A stretch of 64,000 nucleotides of DNA from Rubidibacter lacunae KORDI 51-2 (GCF_000473895.1 NZ_ASSJ01000070.1:124001-188000), one strand, 5' to 3'. Positions 47,214 to 58,041 are shown, counted from the stretch's first letter. The notes: generated by a model not told the origin, from the sequence alone. Made by a program: numbers and translations.

Positions 47214-47327
47214 ATTGCTGATGGGCTGCTAGAACTGCATGGCATGATTGCCGATAGCCGAGCCCGGAAATATTTGTCTGGGTGCATGCATGTGTTATGC
47301 GCGCGAACGAGTCCGAGTCAAAATTAA

Positions 47328-49121
47328 TTAATCGACGCTCAAGTCAAACGGCAGGCGAGCATAGATTCCTCGTGGGTCGTTAAGCTGCTGAAATTCCGTT
47401 ACGAGTCCCTGCAGGTGTTCCCACTCCGATCCTAGAGGACCTGCCGAAGTGCTGAGCTTGAGGGGAGTCGTGTGGGCGGCCAGGCGCTGTAGTAAACGTT
47501 CCTCGAAGGTTGTGCGGCGCGGATACTCTACGACGTCCCAGTTATCTTCCAGATCGGCTTGTTCTGCCGCGTAGGCGATCGCTGCATCGAGTCCGCCGAT
47601 GCTATCGACGAGTCCGATGTTGCGAGCTTCGCTTCCAGACCAAATGCGTCCTTCGGCAACTTCGGCAACGCGATCGCGCGGCATCGAGCGGGCTTCAGCC
47701 ACAACGGTCAAAAACTCGTCATAGATGCGATCGGCAAGCATTTGGAGGACTGCTAGCTCTCGCTCGGTTTTCGGGCGGGAAATCGTCGCACTTTCAGCCA
47801 GCTCCCCCGTACTCACACTGCCCCAGGTGATTCCATTGTCGTTGGCTAGCTCTTGCACGTTGGGCGAGAGCCCGAAGACGCCGATCGAGCCGGTAATCGT
47901 ATTCGGTTCGGCAAAAATGTGCGCACCCCCCGTTGCAATCCAATACCCGCCGGAAGCAGCGACGTTCCCCATCGAAACGATAACGGGCACGTTTTCGCGG
48001 GCGAGGGCGACTTCGCGACGAATGATCTCAGATGCCGTCGCGCTACCGCCAGGGCTATTGACACGTAAAACAATCGCGCGGATGTCATCGTCGTAGCGCA
48101 ATTTGCGAAACACCTTAGCAAAGCGTTCGCCGCCAACTGAATCGAGGGTTCCATTCCCGCTAACGATACTGCCTTCGGCGTAGACAACCGCAATCTTTTG
48201 CGAGGAGCCAATCGCGATTTCGGTGCTGCTGGAATCGGCGTAGGTCCCAATGGGTATGAGGGGCAGTTCGCCATCCGGACTGTCGGTTAGATCGCGGAGT
48301 TCGGCTTCCAGGCGATCGGGGTAATCAACTTCATCGACCAAGCCGGCCCCTAAAGCCGTTTCTGGCAGCAAAATTGCCTGCGTATCGGTGAGAGCTTGAA
48401 GGACGCTTGGTTCGAGTTTGCGACTGGTTCCGACCGTTGTCAAAAACTCGCCCCAGAGATCGTCTAAAAGTGCGACAAGCTGCGCGCGGTTTTCCGGACT
48501 CAAGTCTTGGCGGATAAATGGTTCGACGGCAGATTTGAATTTACCTACACGGACGACTTGAATGCCCACACCGAGCTTTTCCAGCAAGCCCGCAAAAAAA
48601 ACTGGCTCAGAACTCAATCCATCCATGGTGAGCGAGCCGAGTGGGTGCAAAACGATGCGATCGGCAAGCGAGCTGAGGTAGTACTCGCGCTCGCTCCAAT
48701 CGATGTCGTAGGCGAAAACTTGCTTGCCCCCCGCGCGAAATGCTTCCAGCGCTGCGCGCACTTCGCTCAGGGTTGCATAACCGGTAGTGCTGCTGCCCTG
48801 ACTGCCGTCGAGCAAGATGGCTACGATGCGGTCGTCCTCAGATGCTCGCTCGATAGCACCGACGACCTGCCGGAGCGCCAGCGCTCGCTGCCGATCGCTG
48901 TCTAGGGCACCGCCCAAGCTCAAAACCGGCCTCGTGTCGCTGATGGGTAGGTTCAGATCGAGGAGGAGCACGGACTTAGCGGCAACGCGCGGACCACTAT
49001 CGCGAGAGGCAACGGCCATCGCAAGAACGAGTAAACCGCCAAAACTCAGTCCCAAGAAGAGCGCAAAGCCGATGACCGTGCCGAGGGCACTGGCGAAGGT
49101 TTGTCTGAGGAATTGACGCAT
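47328..49121 (-). CDS. sppA: signal peptide peptidase SppA, 67K type
   Basis: 597 aa from the ATG at 49121 (MRQFLRQTFASAL); the frame extends to 49397 without family sequence. One N-terminal membrane helix (LGTVIGFALFLGLSFGGLLVLAMAVA). The first SppA domain has the catalytic Lys region (VVRVGKFKSAVEPFIRQD) and the second has the nucleophile Ser (VSMGNVAASGGYWIATGG) and EPNTITGSIGVFG. Both domains in one chain is the long form found in Gram-negatives and cyanobacteria. The enzyme degrades cleaved signal peptides in the membrane; in cyanobacteria and plants a role in light acclimation has been reported. Confidence 0.95.
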   Translation of the reverse strand: MRQFLRQTFASALGTVIGFALFLGLSFGGLLVLAMAVASRDSGPRVAAKSVLLLDLNLPISDTRPVLSLGGALDSDRQRALALRQVVGAIERASEDDRIVAILLDGSQGSSTTGYATLSEVRAALEAFRAGGKQVFAYDIDWSEREYYLSSLADRIVLHPLGSLTMDGLSSEPVFFAGLLEKLGVGIQVVRVGKFKSAVEPFIRQDLSPENRAQLVALLDDLWGEFLTTVGTSRKLEPSVLQALTDTQAILLPETALGAGLVDEVDYPDRLEAELRDLTDSPDGELPLIPIGTYADSSSTEIAIGSSQKIAVVYAEGSIVSGNGTLDSVGGERFAKVFRKLRYDDDIRAIVLRVNSPGGSATASEIIRREVALARENVPVIVSMGNVAASGGYWIATGGAHIFAEPNTITGSIGVFGLSPNVQELANDNGITWGSVSTGELAESATISRPKTERELAVLQMLADRIYDEFLTVVAEARSMPRDRVAEVAEGRIWSGSEARNIGLVDSIGGLDAAIAYAAEQADLEDNWDVVEYPRRTTFEERLLQRLAAHTTPLKLSTSAGPLGSEWEHLQGLVTEFQQLNDPRGIYARLPFDLSVD

Positions 49122-49861
49122 TATGAACCCAGAATAGTAGGGAGGATGAGTTGAGTGACGACTGGCAGCTCTGTGTGCGGTCAAGCGCTGCTCTGCACGC
49201 CACTTAGCGTAGTTTAAACGCACGGTTTGTCCGCCAGGCAGGGCTGGTGGCGAGATTCCAAAACAGCAGCGGCCGCAAATAACTCGGTATTGCTCGGGAA
49301 GTTCCGCACAATCGCCGCCAATGTTTGGCGAACGCGAGCCGCACTTAGTGCTGGTTTGACACCACAGTTCTGCGAGCGACTCGTGTCGGTGGAGCAACTG
49401 CCCGCTAGCAATGGCTCGAACAGAAACTCGGTTATTAAAACACTCTTAAGGACTTCCCACTCGTTGCATGCAGCCGCCAAACTTGAGATTGTGCTGACAA
49501 GTTGTACGGCAAGCCCAAAGGACTGTTGTCAATAAATTGTCGAAAGTTTCAGGCTACCTTCGGTTTGCACGAACTGCAGGAGTCTTTTGATGATTGCTGA
49601 AGGTCGGTTTTAGCCAAATCCTTTGCAGTTGTCAGGAATGTACTCTTGGCGGCGATGAAACAGCACTAAACCCCTACCTTATCGATGCGGTCGCATTGGC
49701 GGCTGCAGGTTGCTCTATCGCTTCCGAATCGTGCTTCCGGGCAAATTGATGTCAGCAACAAACGACTTCCTAACATCGATTTGCATGCGTTTAGAGCGAT
49801 CCCGAACTTCGAGTTCATGTCCGGATCGCAGTAACAAATAAAGTTTGATAGGAGAGGGTTA
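49122..49861. other. 740-bp gap between sppA and aqpZ
   Basis: No intact gene. A minus-strand ORF at 49214-49480 (88 aa, containing SVLITEFLFEPLLAG and VRQTLAAIVRNFPSNTELFAAAAVLES) is protein-like but unrecognised and may be a remnant. A ribosome site (aggagagg) for aqpZ is at 49850-49858. Confidence 0.3.
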
Positions 49862-49864
49862 GTG

Positions 49865-50656
49865 ATGACATTGAAGACGCGTTGTCTTGCCGAGCTGATC
49901 GGCACGCTTTGGTTGGTGTTAGGCGGGTGCGGTAGTGCTGTGCTTGCGGCCTCGTTCCCGTCCGGTGACGCTACCAATCCAGTAGGAATTGGCTTTCTCG
50001 GCGTTGCCCTTGCTTTCGGCTTAACGGTGATGACGATGGCTTACGCGATCGGTCACATCTCGGGGTGCCACCTCAATCCGGCGGTTTCCTTCGGATTATG
50101 GGCGTGCAAGCGATTCCCCGGCAGCGAGTTGCTTCCCTACATATTCGCGCAGGTTATCGGGGCGAGCATTGGAGCGCTAATCGTGCTCGTCATTGCCAGT
50201 GGCAGCGTCAGCGGTATCGACCTCAGCAGTGCTAACGCGCTTGCTTCGAACGGCTTTGGTGAAGCTGGCTCGCCGGGCGGCTATTCGCTACTGGCTGGAG
50301 CGGTGAGTGAGATTGTCTTGACCTTCTTCTTCTTGGTTGCGATTTTGGGCGCTACCGATCGCCGCGCTCCTGTAGCATTGGCTCCGGCAGCGATTGGGAT
50401 GATGCTGACGTTGATTCACCTCATCAGCATCCCAGTCACAAACACGTCGGTGAATCCGGCGCGCAGCTTTGGTCCGGCACTCATGGTGGCATTCTCCGGG
50501 AATTTAGTACCGCTGTCGCAACTGTGGTTGTTCTGGGTTGCACCCATTGCCGGTGCGATCGTAGCTGGGTTCCTATATCTGCAGATGTTCGAAGCATCGA
50601 GCTCCGATACTCCGATCGAAGATACTCCCGTCGAAGATACTCTGGTCGAGGAGTAA
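49865..50656 (+). CDS. aqpZ: aquaporin Z
   Basis: 263 aa from the ATG at 49865; a GTG at 49862 adds one residue. Both NPA boxes are present ([12 protein letters not shown] and [13 protein letters not shown]), with six hydrophobic segments and the AqpZ-like [18 protein letters not shown] start. The narrow-pore residues include His in [10 protein letters not shown]-type context and an Arg after the second NPA, consistent with a water channel. The C-terminus adds an acidic repeated tail ([15 protein letters not shown]) encoded by three near-identical 15-base units, not part of the family. Confidence 0.95.
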   Translation: MTLKTRCLAELIGTLWLVLGGCGSAVLAASFPSGDATNPVGIGFLGVALAFGLTVMTMAYAIGHISGCHLNPAVSFGLWACKRFPGSELLPYIFAQVIGASIGALIVLVIASGSVSGIDLSSANALASNGFGEAGSPGGYSLLAGAVSEIVLTFFFLVAILGATDRRAPVALAPAAIGMMLTLIHLISIPVTNTSVNPARSFGPALMVAFSGNLVPLSQLWLFWVAPIAGAIVAGFLYLQMFEASSSDTPIEDTPVEDTLVEE

Positions 50657-50812
50657 CCCCTAGCCCGTGCCAGCTGGATTGGGATCCGCTGGTCGTTATC
50701 GATTCCACCGGGCGACGGCTTGGCATTCTTGCGCGTCTAGCGGTCGCCCGAGCTGGAGAACTGGAACTTTAGGCTCCAGCCGACCGGGATTTTTATCTAA
50801 GCCCGAGTATCT

Positions 50813-51391
50813 ATGTCCGAGAGCCCACCCGTCTTACTCGTGCACGGAATTAATGACACGGCCGGCGTTTTCTGGCGTATGGCGGCATACTTACGCGATC
50901 GCGGCTGCTCTACTCATGCTCTCGACCTAACGCCCAATAACGGTGCAGCAAGGTTGGAAGTATTAGCCCAACAGGTTGCCGATCGCGCCACTCGCTTGCC
51001 AGCGGGTCCGTTCGACCTCGTTGGCTTTAGTATGGGCGGATTGATCGGTCGTTATTACTTACAGCGCTTGGGCGGCAGCCGACGCGTGCGGCGCTTTATC
51101 AGTATTTCCGCCCCTAATCGCGGCACGTGGTTAGCTTACTTAACGCACTTGCCCGGTTGCCAGCAGATGCGTCCCCAGAGCCAGTTCCTGAAAGACCTCA
51201 ATGGCGATCTTGCCTGGCTGAAGCAGGTGGAAACGACGGTATTTTGGACGCCATTCGACTTGATGATTCTGCCAGCCTGGAGTTCGGTCCTGCCGGGAGT
51301 CACCAGCACGCGATTGCCGGTTGCACTCCACCCGTGTATGCTGACCGACCGTCGCTGCTGTGCAGCTGTCGCCGCAGCGCTGACGTCATAG
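50813..51391 (+). CDS. alpha/beta-hydrolase, triacylglycerol lipase-like
   Basis: 192 aa. PVLLVHGINDTAGVFWRMAAYL is the oxyanion-hole strand and VGFSMGGLIGRYYLQRL contains the nucleophile elbow GFSMG. SISAPNRGTWLAYL follows, as in bacterial lipases with a NRG motif. The chain is short and ends at LHPCMLTDRRCCAAV; the catalytic His may be LHP. There is no signal peptide. The substrate (lipid ester) is inferred from the family only. Confidence 0.8.
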   Translation: MSESPPVLLVHGINDTAGVFWRMAAYLRDRGCSTHALDLTPNNGAARLEVLAQQVADRATRLPAGPFDLVGFSMGGLIGRYYLQRLGGSRRVRRFISISAPNRGTWLAYLTHLPGCQQMRPQSQFLKDLNGDLAWLKQVETTVFWTPFDLMILPAWSSVLPGVTSTRLPVALHPCMLTDRRCCAAVAAALTS

Positions 51392-51402
51392 CGAGGAACC
51401 CG

Positions 51403-51831
51403 TTAGCGATCGCCGATCGCCACTAGCTCCCGGCAGCCGAAGATCGCCTCGTCGTGGCGGTAGACCTTAAACTCCAGCAGATTGTGGAATGGGTCTGCCA
51501 GGAAAAACGTGCGGTGTTCGGTTACCTCGCCGGGGAAGCGGTGCTTGGGGACTTGGTGGCACCCGAGCTGTTTTTCAGTGGCCCGCTGCCATATTGCTTC
51601 CCAGGCTGATTCGTCGGGCAGCACCATCCCGAAATGACGCGGGTAAACGCCCTTCTGCGGCGCGCTCGGCTCGTGCGTCACGTGGGCGACGAGTTGATGA
51701 CCGTAGAAATTGAAGATGGCTGCACGATCGCTCTCGCGACCGACTGCACAGCCAAGACCCTCATTGTAGAACGCTTTAGCGGTGGGGATGTCGCCAACAG
51801 GAATTGCCAGGTGGAAGATCGGTGCATTCAC
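51403..51831 (-). CDS. VOC (glyoxalase/bleomycin-resistance fold) protein
   Basis: 142 aa with the paired beta-alpha-beta modules of the VOC superfamily: FHLAIPVGDIPTAKAFYNEGLGC, FNFYGHQLVAHV, HFGMVLP and FFLADPFHNLLEFKVY (metal-binding Glu at the end). Many small members are dioxygenases, lyases or binding proteins; the reaction cannot be named. It is convergent with the lipase gene, 11 bases apart. Confidence 0.85.
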   Translation of the reverse strand: MNAPIFHLAIPVGDIPTAKAFYNEGLGCAVGRESDRAAIFNFYGHQLVAHVTHEPSAPQKGVYPRHFGMVLPDESAWEAIWQRATEKQLGCHQVPKHRFPGEVTEHRTFFLADPFHNLLEFKVYRHDEAIFGCRELVAIGDR

Positions 51832-52132
51832 AGGACCGTGCTCCGAACGCTGTGGTTATTCGCTAGGATATCGGACCCCCAGCGATCGCTATTGGGCTGG
51901 CAAGCTAGCTGGTCGACCTCGTTCCGGGTCTGGTCTGGTGCGACTTACTTGCACCTACCCTTGCGGATTCCCCAACGCGCGAGCCATATCGTCAGGATGT
52001 TCCGCATCCCCCAGCCCGATTGTCGGTCTTGCTGCTGGTGGAACCGAGGTCCGCTTCTACTCGACGGAAGAGTGAAGACCGACCATTAACCGACCGATCT
52101 TCGACCGATAACTGACGCGAGCGACACGCAAT
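51832..52132. other. intergenic region
   Basis: About 300 bases between the divergent VOC and symporter genes; presumably both promoters. No motif stands out. Confidence 0.3.
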
Positions 52133-53947
52133 ATGCAAGGGATTGATTGGGCGATCGTGCTGCTGTACCTGGTCCTGGCAATGGCGATCGGATTGTTGTT
52201 AGCGCGGCGCGGCTCCGGAAGCCTGGTGGATTTCTTCGTTTCGGGACGCAATTTGCCCTGGTGGCTGGCCGGCACCAGCATGGCCGCCACCACCTTTTCA
52301 ATCGACACGCCGCTCTATATTGCTGGCGTGGTTGGAACGCGCGGTATCGTCGGCAACTGGGAATGGTGGAATTTTGGCATCGCACACGTGGTGCTAATTT
52401 ACGTATTCTCCCGCCTGTGGCGGCGAGCGGAAATCGTCACCGACGCCGAACTGACCGAGATCCGCTATGGCGGGCGAATGGCGGCAGTATTGCGTGCGAC
52501 CAAAGCCTTCTTGTTTGCCGTACCGATCAACTGCATCGCGATTGGTTACGCCATGCTGGCGATGGTCAAAGTCATCGATGCGCTAGAGCTATGGCAAAGC
52601 GTCGGAATTGATGGCGATGACTTGAAGCTCCTGAGCGCGATCGGCGTCAGCGTTTTGGTGCTGGCATATTCAGGCTTTTCGGGCTTATGGGGGGTCGTAG
52701 CAACGGATTTGTTCCAGTTCGTGCTAGCGCTGTTCGGCGCGATTGTCGTGGCGATCGTGTCCGTTAACTCCGTCGGCGGGATGCACGAGCTGATTCCTGC
52801 CTTACAAGCAATTGGCGATCGCGACCTGCTGAGCTTCGTACCGCTAACCCGCGGTGATGGCGGTTTCCTCGGATGGACCTGGAGCGACGCCGCCGGTATT
52901 CCAGCAACCACCTTCGCAGCCTATCTGTTCGTGCAGTGGTGGTCGTTCCGGCGTAGCGATGGCGGCGGCGAATTCGTGCAGCGCCTGGCTGCTGCCAAAG
53001 ACGAAGCGGCTGCCGAACGGGCGAGCTGGTGTTTCAACATCCTGCACTACATCGTCCGCACCTGGCCGTGGGTCGTCGTGGCGTTGGTGGCCGTCGTCGT
53101 GTACCCGAACCTAGAAGACCGCGAGTTGGGCTATCCGAAACTGATGTTGGATTTCCTGCCGCCGGGGTTGCTAGGCGTCGTCGTGGCATCGCTGGTGGCC
53201 GCGTTTATGAGCACGGTGTCCACCTCGATCAACTGGGGTGCGTCGTATCTCACCAATGACCTGTATCGACGCTTTTTGCGACCGGCAGCATCGCAGAACG
53301 AGCTAGTAAATGTTGGGCGCGCGGCATCGGTGTTGGTAACGGCCCTCGGCGCGATCGCCGCCTTCTTCGCCAGCGATGTCGCTACCGTGTTCCGACTTGT
53401 AATTGCGATCGGCACGGGTCCAGGGCTCGTCTTGATCCTGCGCTGGTTCTGGTGGCGTATCAATGCTGCTGCCGAGCTAGCAGCGATGGTTGCCGGTTTC
53501 GCGATCGGGTTGGCGACGAGCGTCAATCCAGACCTAATCGATATCTTCCCGAGTTTTGGTGCGCGCCTGCTGTTTATTTCCGGGGCAACCGCCGTCATTT
53601 GGATTGCGGTCATGCTTCTGACACCCCCGGAATCCGATGACACGCTCGATGCTTTCTACGCTCGCGTGCGCCCGAGCGCCCTCGGTTGGCAGCGGCAACG
53701 CGATCGCACCGGTCTGGAGCCACTTCAAGATCTGCGACAAGAAGCCCTGCGCGTCCTCGCAGCAATTTTGTTGCTGTTCGGATCCATGCTCGCGATTGGC
53801 GGGTTCTTGCTGCTGCAACCGCTCACGGGCTGGGTATCGTTATTAGCGGCAGCGATTGGTGGCGTTTGGTTGCGCCAACTCGGCAAGCGCCAGCTCCGCC
53901 CGATGCCGCGTCCAGGTCTCGACGACGAGGATATTTACGAGCACTAG
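52133..53947 (+). CDS. sodium/solute symporter (SSS family)
   Basis: 604 aa with about 13-15 hydrophobic segments. It starts with IDWAIVLLYLVLAMAIGLLLARRGSG and SGRNLPWWLAGTSMAATTFSIDTPL, the first-helix/second-helix region typical of SSS transporters, and has GLLGVVVASLVAAFMSTVSTSINWGASYLTNDLYRRF, the conserved Na+-binding region (STVSTSINW). It is a secondary transporter using sodium to move a solute such as a sugar, amino acid or organic acid; the substrate is unknown. Length is slightly above the family average. Confidence 0.92.
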   Translation: MQGIDWAIVLLYLVLAMAIGLLLARRGSGSLVDFFVSGRNLPWWLAGTSMAATTFSIDTPLYIAGVVGTRGIVGNWEWWNFGIAHVVLIYVFSRLWRRAEIVTDAELTEIRYGGRMAAVLRATKAFLFAVPINCIAIGYAMLAMVKVIDALELWQSVGIDGDDLKLLSAIGVSVLVLAYSGFSGLWGVVATDLFQFVLALFGAIVVAIVSVNSVGGMHELIPALQAIGDRDLLSFVPLTRGDGGFLGWTWSDAAGIPATTFAAYLFVQWWSFRRSDGGGEFVQRLAAAKDEAAAERASWCFNILHYIVRTWPWVVVALVAVVVYPNLEDRELGYPKLMLDFLPPGLLGVVVASLVAAFMSTVSTSINWGASYLTNDLYRRFLRPAASQNELVNVGRAASVLVTALGAIAAFFASDVATVFRLVIAIGTGPGLVLILRWFWWRINAAAELAAMVAGFAIGLATSVNPDLIDIFPSFGARLLFISGATAVIWIAVMLLTPPESDDTLDAFYARVRPSALGWQRQRDRTGLEPLQDLRQEALRVLAAILLLFGSMLAIGGFLLLQPLTGWVSLLAAAIGGVWLRQLGKRQLRPMPRPGLDDEDIYEH

Positions 53948-54586
53948 CTTGTCTACCCGCACGATCGTCTCCGTGCTTGCTTCACGCTCCCGCCCGGCGG
54001 AGCATGTCGCGACATATCAAGGCGACATGACGACATCAGGACGTTTGGTAAATGAGGGCGATCGCTCGCCCAACTTAACTCCCCCAAGTTGGGACTGAAG
54101 GGTTCAGCGATCTGGTTAAAGCGATCTGGTTAATAAGAAGGTTATTGCCCGGTTTGGTATTAGACAAAAACCAATGCAATAAGGCACCTCTAAAAATTCG
54201 CTCAAGACCGAAGTCCGGCACTGCAGCACGGGCAATTTAGTCGACGTTAAATCACAATCCAGCAATTTTCCGAGGTGCACAATCTATGGTCGTTTTATAC
54301 CAACCTTAGAAAGAGCTGTGAGAGATGGCAGATCGGGAATCCTTACTCCTCTGGATTGCTTGCCTCAACTGTCGTGGGCATTGTTCATATTGGTTTAAGT
54401 TCAAGCACTCTCGATCGTTGCAACCTAAATTCGGTCGTGGTAAAGAAATCTCTATGCGTTTGAACACATATTGACAGACGCACTTTCATTGACTGAGGCA
54501 TTTTCACAGAGGCACTCAGGCAACTGGCGCTAGTCAGGAGTTCTGCATAACTCACATTGCTTTGTGCCCATCTCGCACAAGTGACC
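53948..54586. other. gene-free stretch with repeat copy
   Basis: 640 bases between the symporter and argS. Contains the degenerate repeat at 54290-54465 and the hairpin at 54070-54094; no intact gene. Confidence 0.4.
54290..54465. repeat. degenerate copy of the 11.2-kb MITE-like element
   Basis: The segment ataccaacc...cattgttcatattggt (54297-54393) is about three-quarters identical to 11279-11378 in the same direction. The right arm (54424-54463: attcggtcgtggtaaagaaatctctatgcgttt) matches the inverse of the left arm of the first copy (11202-11238), so the arms are long inverted ends. The outer TAGGGCAAA end is lost. A hairpin cccaactt/aagttggg lies at 54070-54094. Confidence 0.65.
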
Positions 54587-56344
54587 CTACATCCGCTCCA
54601 AGACCGAAATCCCCAACAGGGATAACCCGAGCTTCAGCGTACGTGCAGTGAGATCGGCAAGGGCAAGGCGAGACGTACGTGCCGGTTCGGCAGCTTGCAG
54701 AATTGGGCAGCGGTCGTAGAATTGGTTGAACTTCTGACTCAGCTCGAAGAGATACTGGCACAGGCGATTTGGCAGCAGCTCTTCCTCCACAGCCGCGATT
54801 GCGGTATCGAGCTGCAGCAAGTGCTTGGCTAAGATAAGCTCCGTTGCTTCCGTCAAGGCGATCGCGGCGCTGTCTGCGAGTTGGGTAAAGTCGATGCCAC
54901 CTTTGCGACTGATACCTTGGACGCGCACATAGGCATAGAGCAAGTACGGTGCCGTGTTGCCCTGAAGCGCCAGCATTTTGTCGTAGCTGAAGATGTAATC
55001 GCTGGTGCGATTTTGGCTGAGATCGGCGTACTTGACGGCGCCGATCCCGACCGCGCGCGCGACCGCGTTGCGGAACCCCTCGCTTTCGTCGCGCTCCTCT
55101 GCCTGCAAACGCCGGTCGAGATCCTGACGCGCGCGAGCGATCGCCTCGTCGAGCAAATCCTGCAAGCGCACGGTATCTCCGGAACGAGTTTTCAGCTTCT
55201 TACCGTCCGGACCGCATACCAACCCGAACGGGACGTGGACGACGCCCACCGTTGCCGGCAGCCATCCGGCTCGACGCGCCACCTGGAATACCTGTGCGAA
55301 GTGGTTGGCTTGACCGGCATCAGTCACGTAGATGATGCGATCTGCCCCGTCCCGCTGGATGCGGAAGCACAGTGCTGCTAGGTCGGTTGTGGCGTAATTG
55401 TAGCCACCATCAGACTTCTTCACGATCAGCGGCAGGGGATCGCCCTCTTTGTTCGTAAAGCCCTCGAGGAAAACAACCTGAGCGCCGCGGTCTGTTTTCA
55501 ACAACCCCAACCGATCGAGATCCCGCACCACATCCGGCAGCATGGGGTTGTAGAACGATTCTCCGCGCTCGTTCAAGCTCACATCCAGTAAGTCGTAAAC
55601 GAGCTGAAACGCAATGCGCGATTGCTCGCACAGCAGCTGCCAAGCGCGCAAGCTATCTTCCGCACCAGATTGCAGGGTGACGACTTCGGTGCGCGCCGTC
55701 TCGCGGAAGGTGTCGTCCTCGTCGAAGCGCTTTTTTGCTTGCCGGTAAAGCGTTACTAGATCGCCCAGCGCCAGCGCATTCGCCGTCCGCAACGCCTCGG
55801 GATAGGCTTCGCGCAGATAGGCGATCAACATACCAAACTGCGTGCCCCAGTCGCCGACGTGATTGAGCCGCAGTACGTCGTGACCGCGCCACTCCAGCAC
55901 GCGGGCAAGGCAGTCGCCGATGATGGTCGACCGCAGGTGACCGACGTGCATTTCCTTTGCAATGTTGGGACTAGAAAAGTCGACAACGATCCGTTGTAGT
56001 CGTTTGACCGGCTCGATCCCGAGGCGCGGATCGCCCTGACATGCCTGCAGTTGCTCGGATAGAAACTCAGGCCGCAGGGTCAGGTTGATGAACCCCGGTC
56101 CGGCGATCGCGGGTGGCGTACAGAGATCGTCGACCTCAAGGCGATCGACAATTTGCTGGGCGATGTCGCGCGGCTTCTGTTTGAGAGGCTTGGCCAGCGA
56201 CATGGCTACATTTGCCTGATAATCGCCGAATTGAGGATTGTTCGTCGGCGCAACGAGCGGGTCGGTGTCGGCAAATTCGTCACCGAAAGCTGCCGCGAGA
56301 GCCAGGGCGACGCGATCGCGCAACTGAGCGAGCAAAGAAGTCAT
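54587..56344 (-). CDS. argS: arginyl-tRNA synthetase
   Basis: 585 aa from the ATG at 56344 ([16 protein letters not shown]); the frame to 56416 is not family. The HIGH-type signature is [20 protein letters not shown], followed by [18 protein letters not shown]; the KMSKS loop is replaced by [14 protein letters not shown] as in many ArgRS. The C-terminal anticodon-binding DALR domain holds [19 protein letters not shown]. It charges tRNA-Arg. Class I, normal length. Confidence 0.97.
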   Translation of the reverse strand: MTSLLAQLRDRVALALAAAFGDEFADTDPLVAPTNNPQFGDYQANVAMSLAKPLKQKPRDIAQQIVDRLEVDDLCTPPAIAGPGFINLTLRPEFLSEQLQACQGDPRLGIEPVKRLQRIVVDFSSPNIAKEMHVGHLRSTIIGDCLARVLEWRGHDVLRLNHVGDWGTQFGMLIAYLREAYPEALRTANALALGDLVTLYRQAKKRFDEDDTFRETARTEVVTLQSGAEDSLRAWQLLCEQSRIAFQLVYDLLDVSLNERGESFYNPMLPDVVRDLDRLGLLKTDRGAQVVFLEGFTNKEGDPLPLIVKKSDGGYNYATTDLAALCFRIQRDGADRIIYVTDAGQANHFAQVFQVARRAGWLPATVGVVHVPFGLVCGPDGKKLKTRSGDTVRLQDLLDEAIARARQDLDRRLQAEERDESEGFRNAVARAVGIGAVKYADLSQNRTSDYIFSYDKMLALQGNTAPYLLYAYVRVQGISRKGGIDFTQLADSAAIALTEATELILAKHLLQLDTAIAAVEEELLPNRLCQYLFELSQKFNQFYDRCPILQAAEPARTSRLALADLTARTLKLGLSLLGISVLERM

Positions 56345-56802
56345 AGGCGAATGCTGGTCGGGAATCGGGGCGGACCCAAAGATCACCCAGCAATTGTAGC
56401 GACAAGCCGTCGGCACCCCGACGCCAGTTCAGCGAGATCGCTGCGGTTGCAAGGTCGGTCTCGTTCCATCGGTCTACCAGCCCAAAGCCGGGAGCGGAAA
56501 CTATTACCTGGACAGCAGCATCTTCAAGCATCAACGAACTTCAGCAAACTGCAAACAGTTTCTGCTTGAAGATCTTGAAGCCATTGCACTAGGTCGGGTT
56601 GCAATTGCAATTGCAGTCGCACGCGCGATCGCCGCAACAATCAGCAAATCAATTCCTATCGACTAGGAAGATCTCATCATTCCAATGCGTGGATGTTAAT
56701 GTTTCGAAACGCTCGCCTGAGATGCATGCCAATAACGGGCAAGAAATCGGGATAATATCGGCTGCAAGGGATTGCACAATCCCAACCAAAATTTAAGAAA
56801 AT
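56345..56802. other. intergenic region with a nested hairpin
   Basis: Between divergent argS and the glycosyltransferase gene. atcttcaagca (56520-56530) pairs with tgcttgaagat (56563-56573), and inside it aaactg (56546-56551) pairs with cagttt (56556-56561): two nested perfect stems. No gene. Confidence 0.5.
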
Positions 56803-58041
56803 ATGAAAATTTTAGCGATTTCGTCTCCATTGCCTTACCCGCCCCATCATGGCGGTGGAATAAGCGCGCGTGCGTTCAATCTAATTCGCTATTTAAGCGA
56901 ACGTCACGAGATAACACTCGTGACGCGTCGCTCGCCGGATGTCACTGACGATCGCTTGCAAGCTCTACGCGAGTGGGTCTGCGACTTAATTGTCTTCCCA
57001 CAAACGACCACTGCCATTCCCAGCAGGAGTGTTATCGAACGCGCCAAACGCTTGGGGAGCTATCTCAAAAGCGGCACGCCACCCCAAGTACGATGGCACT
57101 ACTCACCTCAAATGCAAGCATGGATCGACAACGCCGTGGGGTCAGAGACCTTTGACGTGCTGACATGCGAACATACTGCCGACGAGGTTTATGTGCGTCT
57201 GGACTGGCAGCAGCGTTTGCGGACGATACTCAACGTCCGCGGGTCTTTGTATGGGACGTGTCGGCAATATCTCGAGGCGATCGCGCAGGAGCGTAAAACC
57301 CTTCGCGATCGCCTCGATCTTCCGCTGCTGCGACGCTACGAGCAGCGATATTGCGAGAAGTTCTCTGCCGTTGTTGCGACAACACCAGAAGATCGCCAGC
57401 AGCTCAAGGCACTCAATCAGAACGCAAGGATTGCCGTTGTTCCTGACGGTATCGACCTACATCGATTTCCTGCGCCCGAGCTCGAACGCGAGCGAGCCCG
57501 TCTGGTCTTTCATGGTGCCTTCGAACGCATTACAGTTATCGAGGCCGCTCGCAGTTTGTGTACGAGTATATTCCCCGAGATTCGTCGCCGCTATCCCCAT
57601 GCAGTCCTGGAGTTGATCGGCGATCGCGTCGGCGATTTCGTCGGCGACTGGGCACGCCAACCGGGTATTATCCTCACAGCTACCTCGGACGCACGCAGCG
57701 CCCTCCAACGCGCAACAGTTAGCGTACAGCCGCTGCCGTTTGGGTTTGGAATCGAGCAGTCAGTGCTAGAAGCAATGGCGGCCGGTATCCCGGTTGTTGG
57801 CAGCGATCGTGCCCTAGAAGGACTGCCGGTAGACGGTCCGGGCGTGCCCCTAGCAGCGATGCGTGCCGAACGTCACGAAGAGTTCGTTTACGCCATCGGT
57901 CGCTTATTGCAAGATGTTAATCTGCAGGCCAGATTAACCGCAAATGCCCGCTTGTTAATTACCAAAGAGTTCACCTGGCAGCAAATTGGCGCGCGCTACG
58001 AACAGGTGGTTGCCGCAACGGCACGTTCGCTTTACCACTAG
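56803..58041 (+). CDS. glycosyltransferase family 4-type protein
   Basis: 412 aa. Two Rossmann-like halves: ILAISSPLPYPPHHGGGISARAFNLIRYLSE at the N-terminus (GGG loop of retaining GT-B enzymes) and VFHGAFERITVIEAA, LELIGDRVGDFV, then VSVQPLPFGFGIEQSVLEAMAAGIPVVGS, the donor-binding Glu motif of GT4 (E-x7-E-like). It transfers a sugar from a nucleotide donor, probably in polysaccharide or glycolipid synthesis. It is convergent with wecB, a sugar-nucleotide gene, which supports an envelope-polysaccharide role. Confidence 0.85.
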   Translation: MKILAISSPLPYPPHHGGGISARAFNLIRYLSERHEITLVTRRSPDVTDDRLQALREWVCDLIVFPQTTTAIPSRSVIERAKRLGSYLKSGTPPQVRWHYSPQMQAWIDNAVGSETFDVLTCEHTADEVYVRLDWQQRLRTILNVRGSLYGTCRQYLEAIAQERKTLRDRLDLPLLRRYEQRYCEKFSAVVATTPEDRQQLKALNQNARIAVVPDGIDLHRFPAPELERERARLVFHGAFERITVIEAARSLCTSIFPEIRRRYPHAVLELIGDRVGDFVGDWARQPGIILTATSDARSALQRATVSVQPLPFGFGIEQSVLEAMAAGIPVVGSDRALEGLPVDGPGVPLAAMRAERHEEFVYAIGRLLQDVNLQARLTANARLLITKEFTWQQIGARYEQVVAATARSLYH

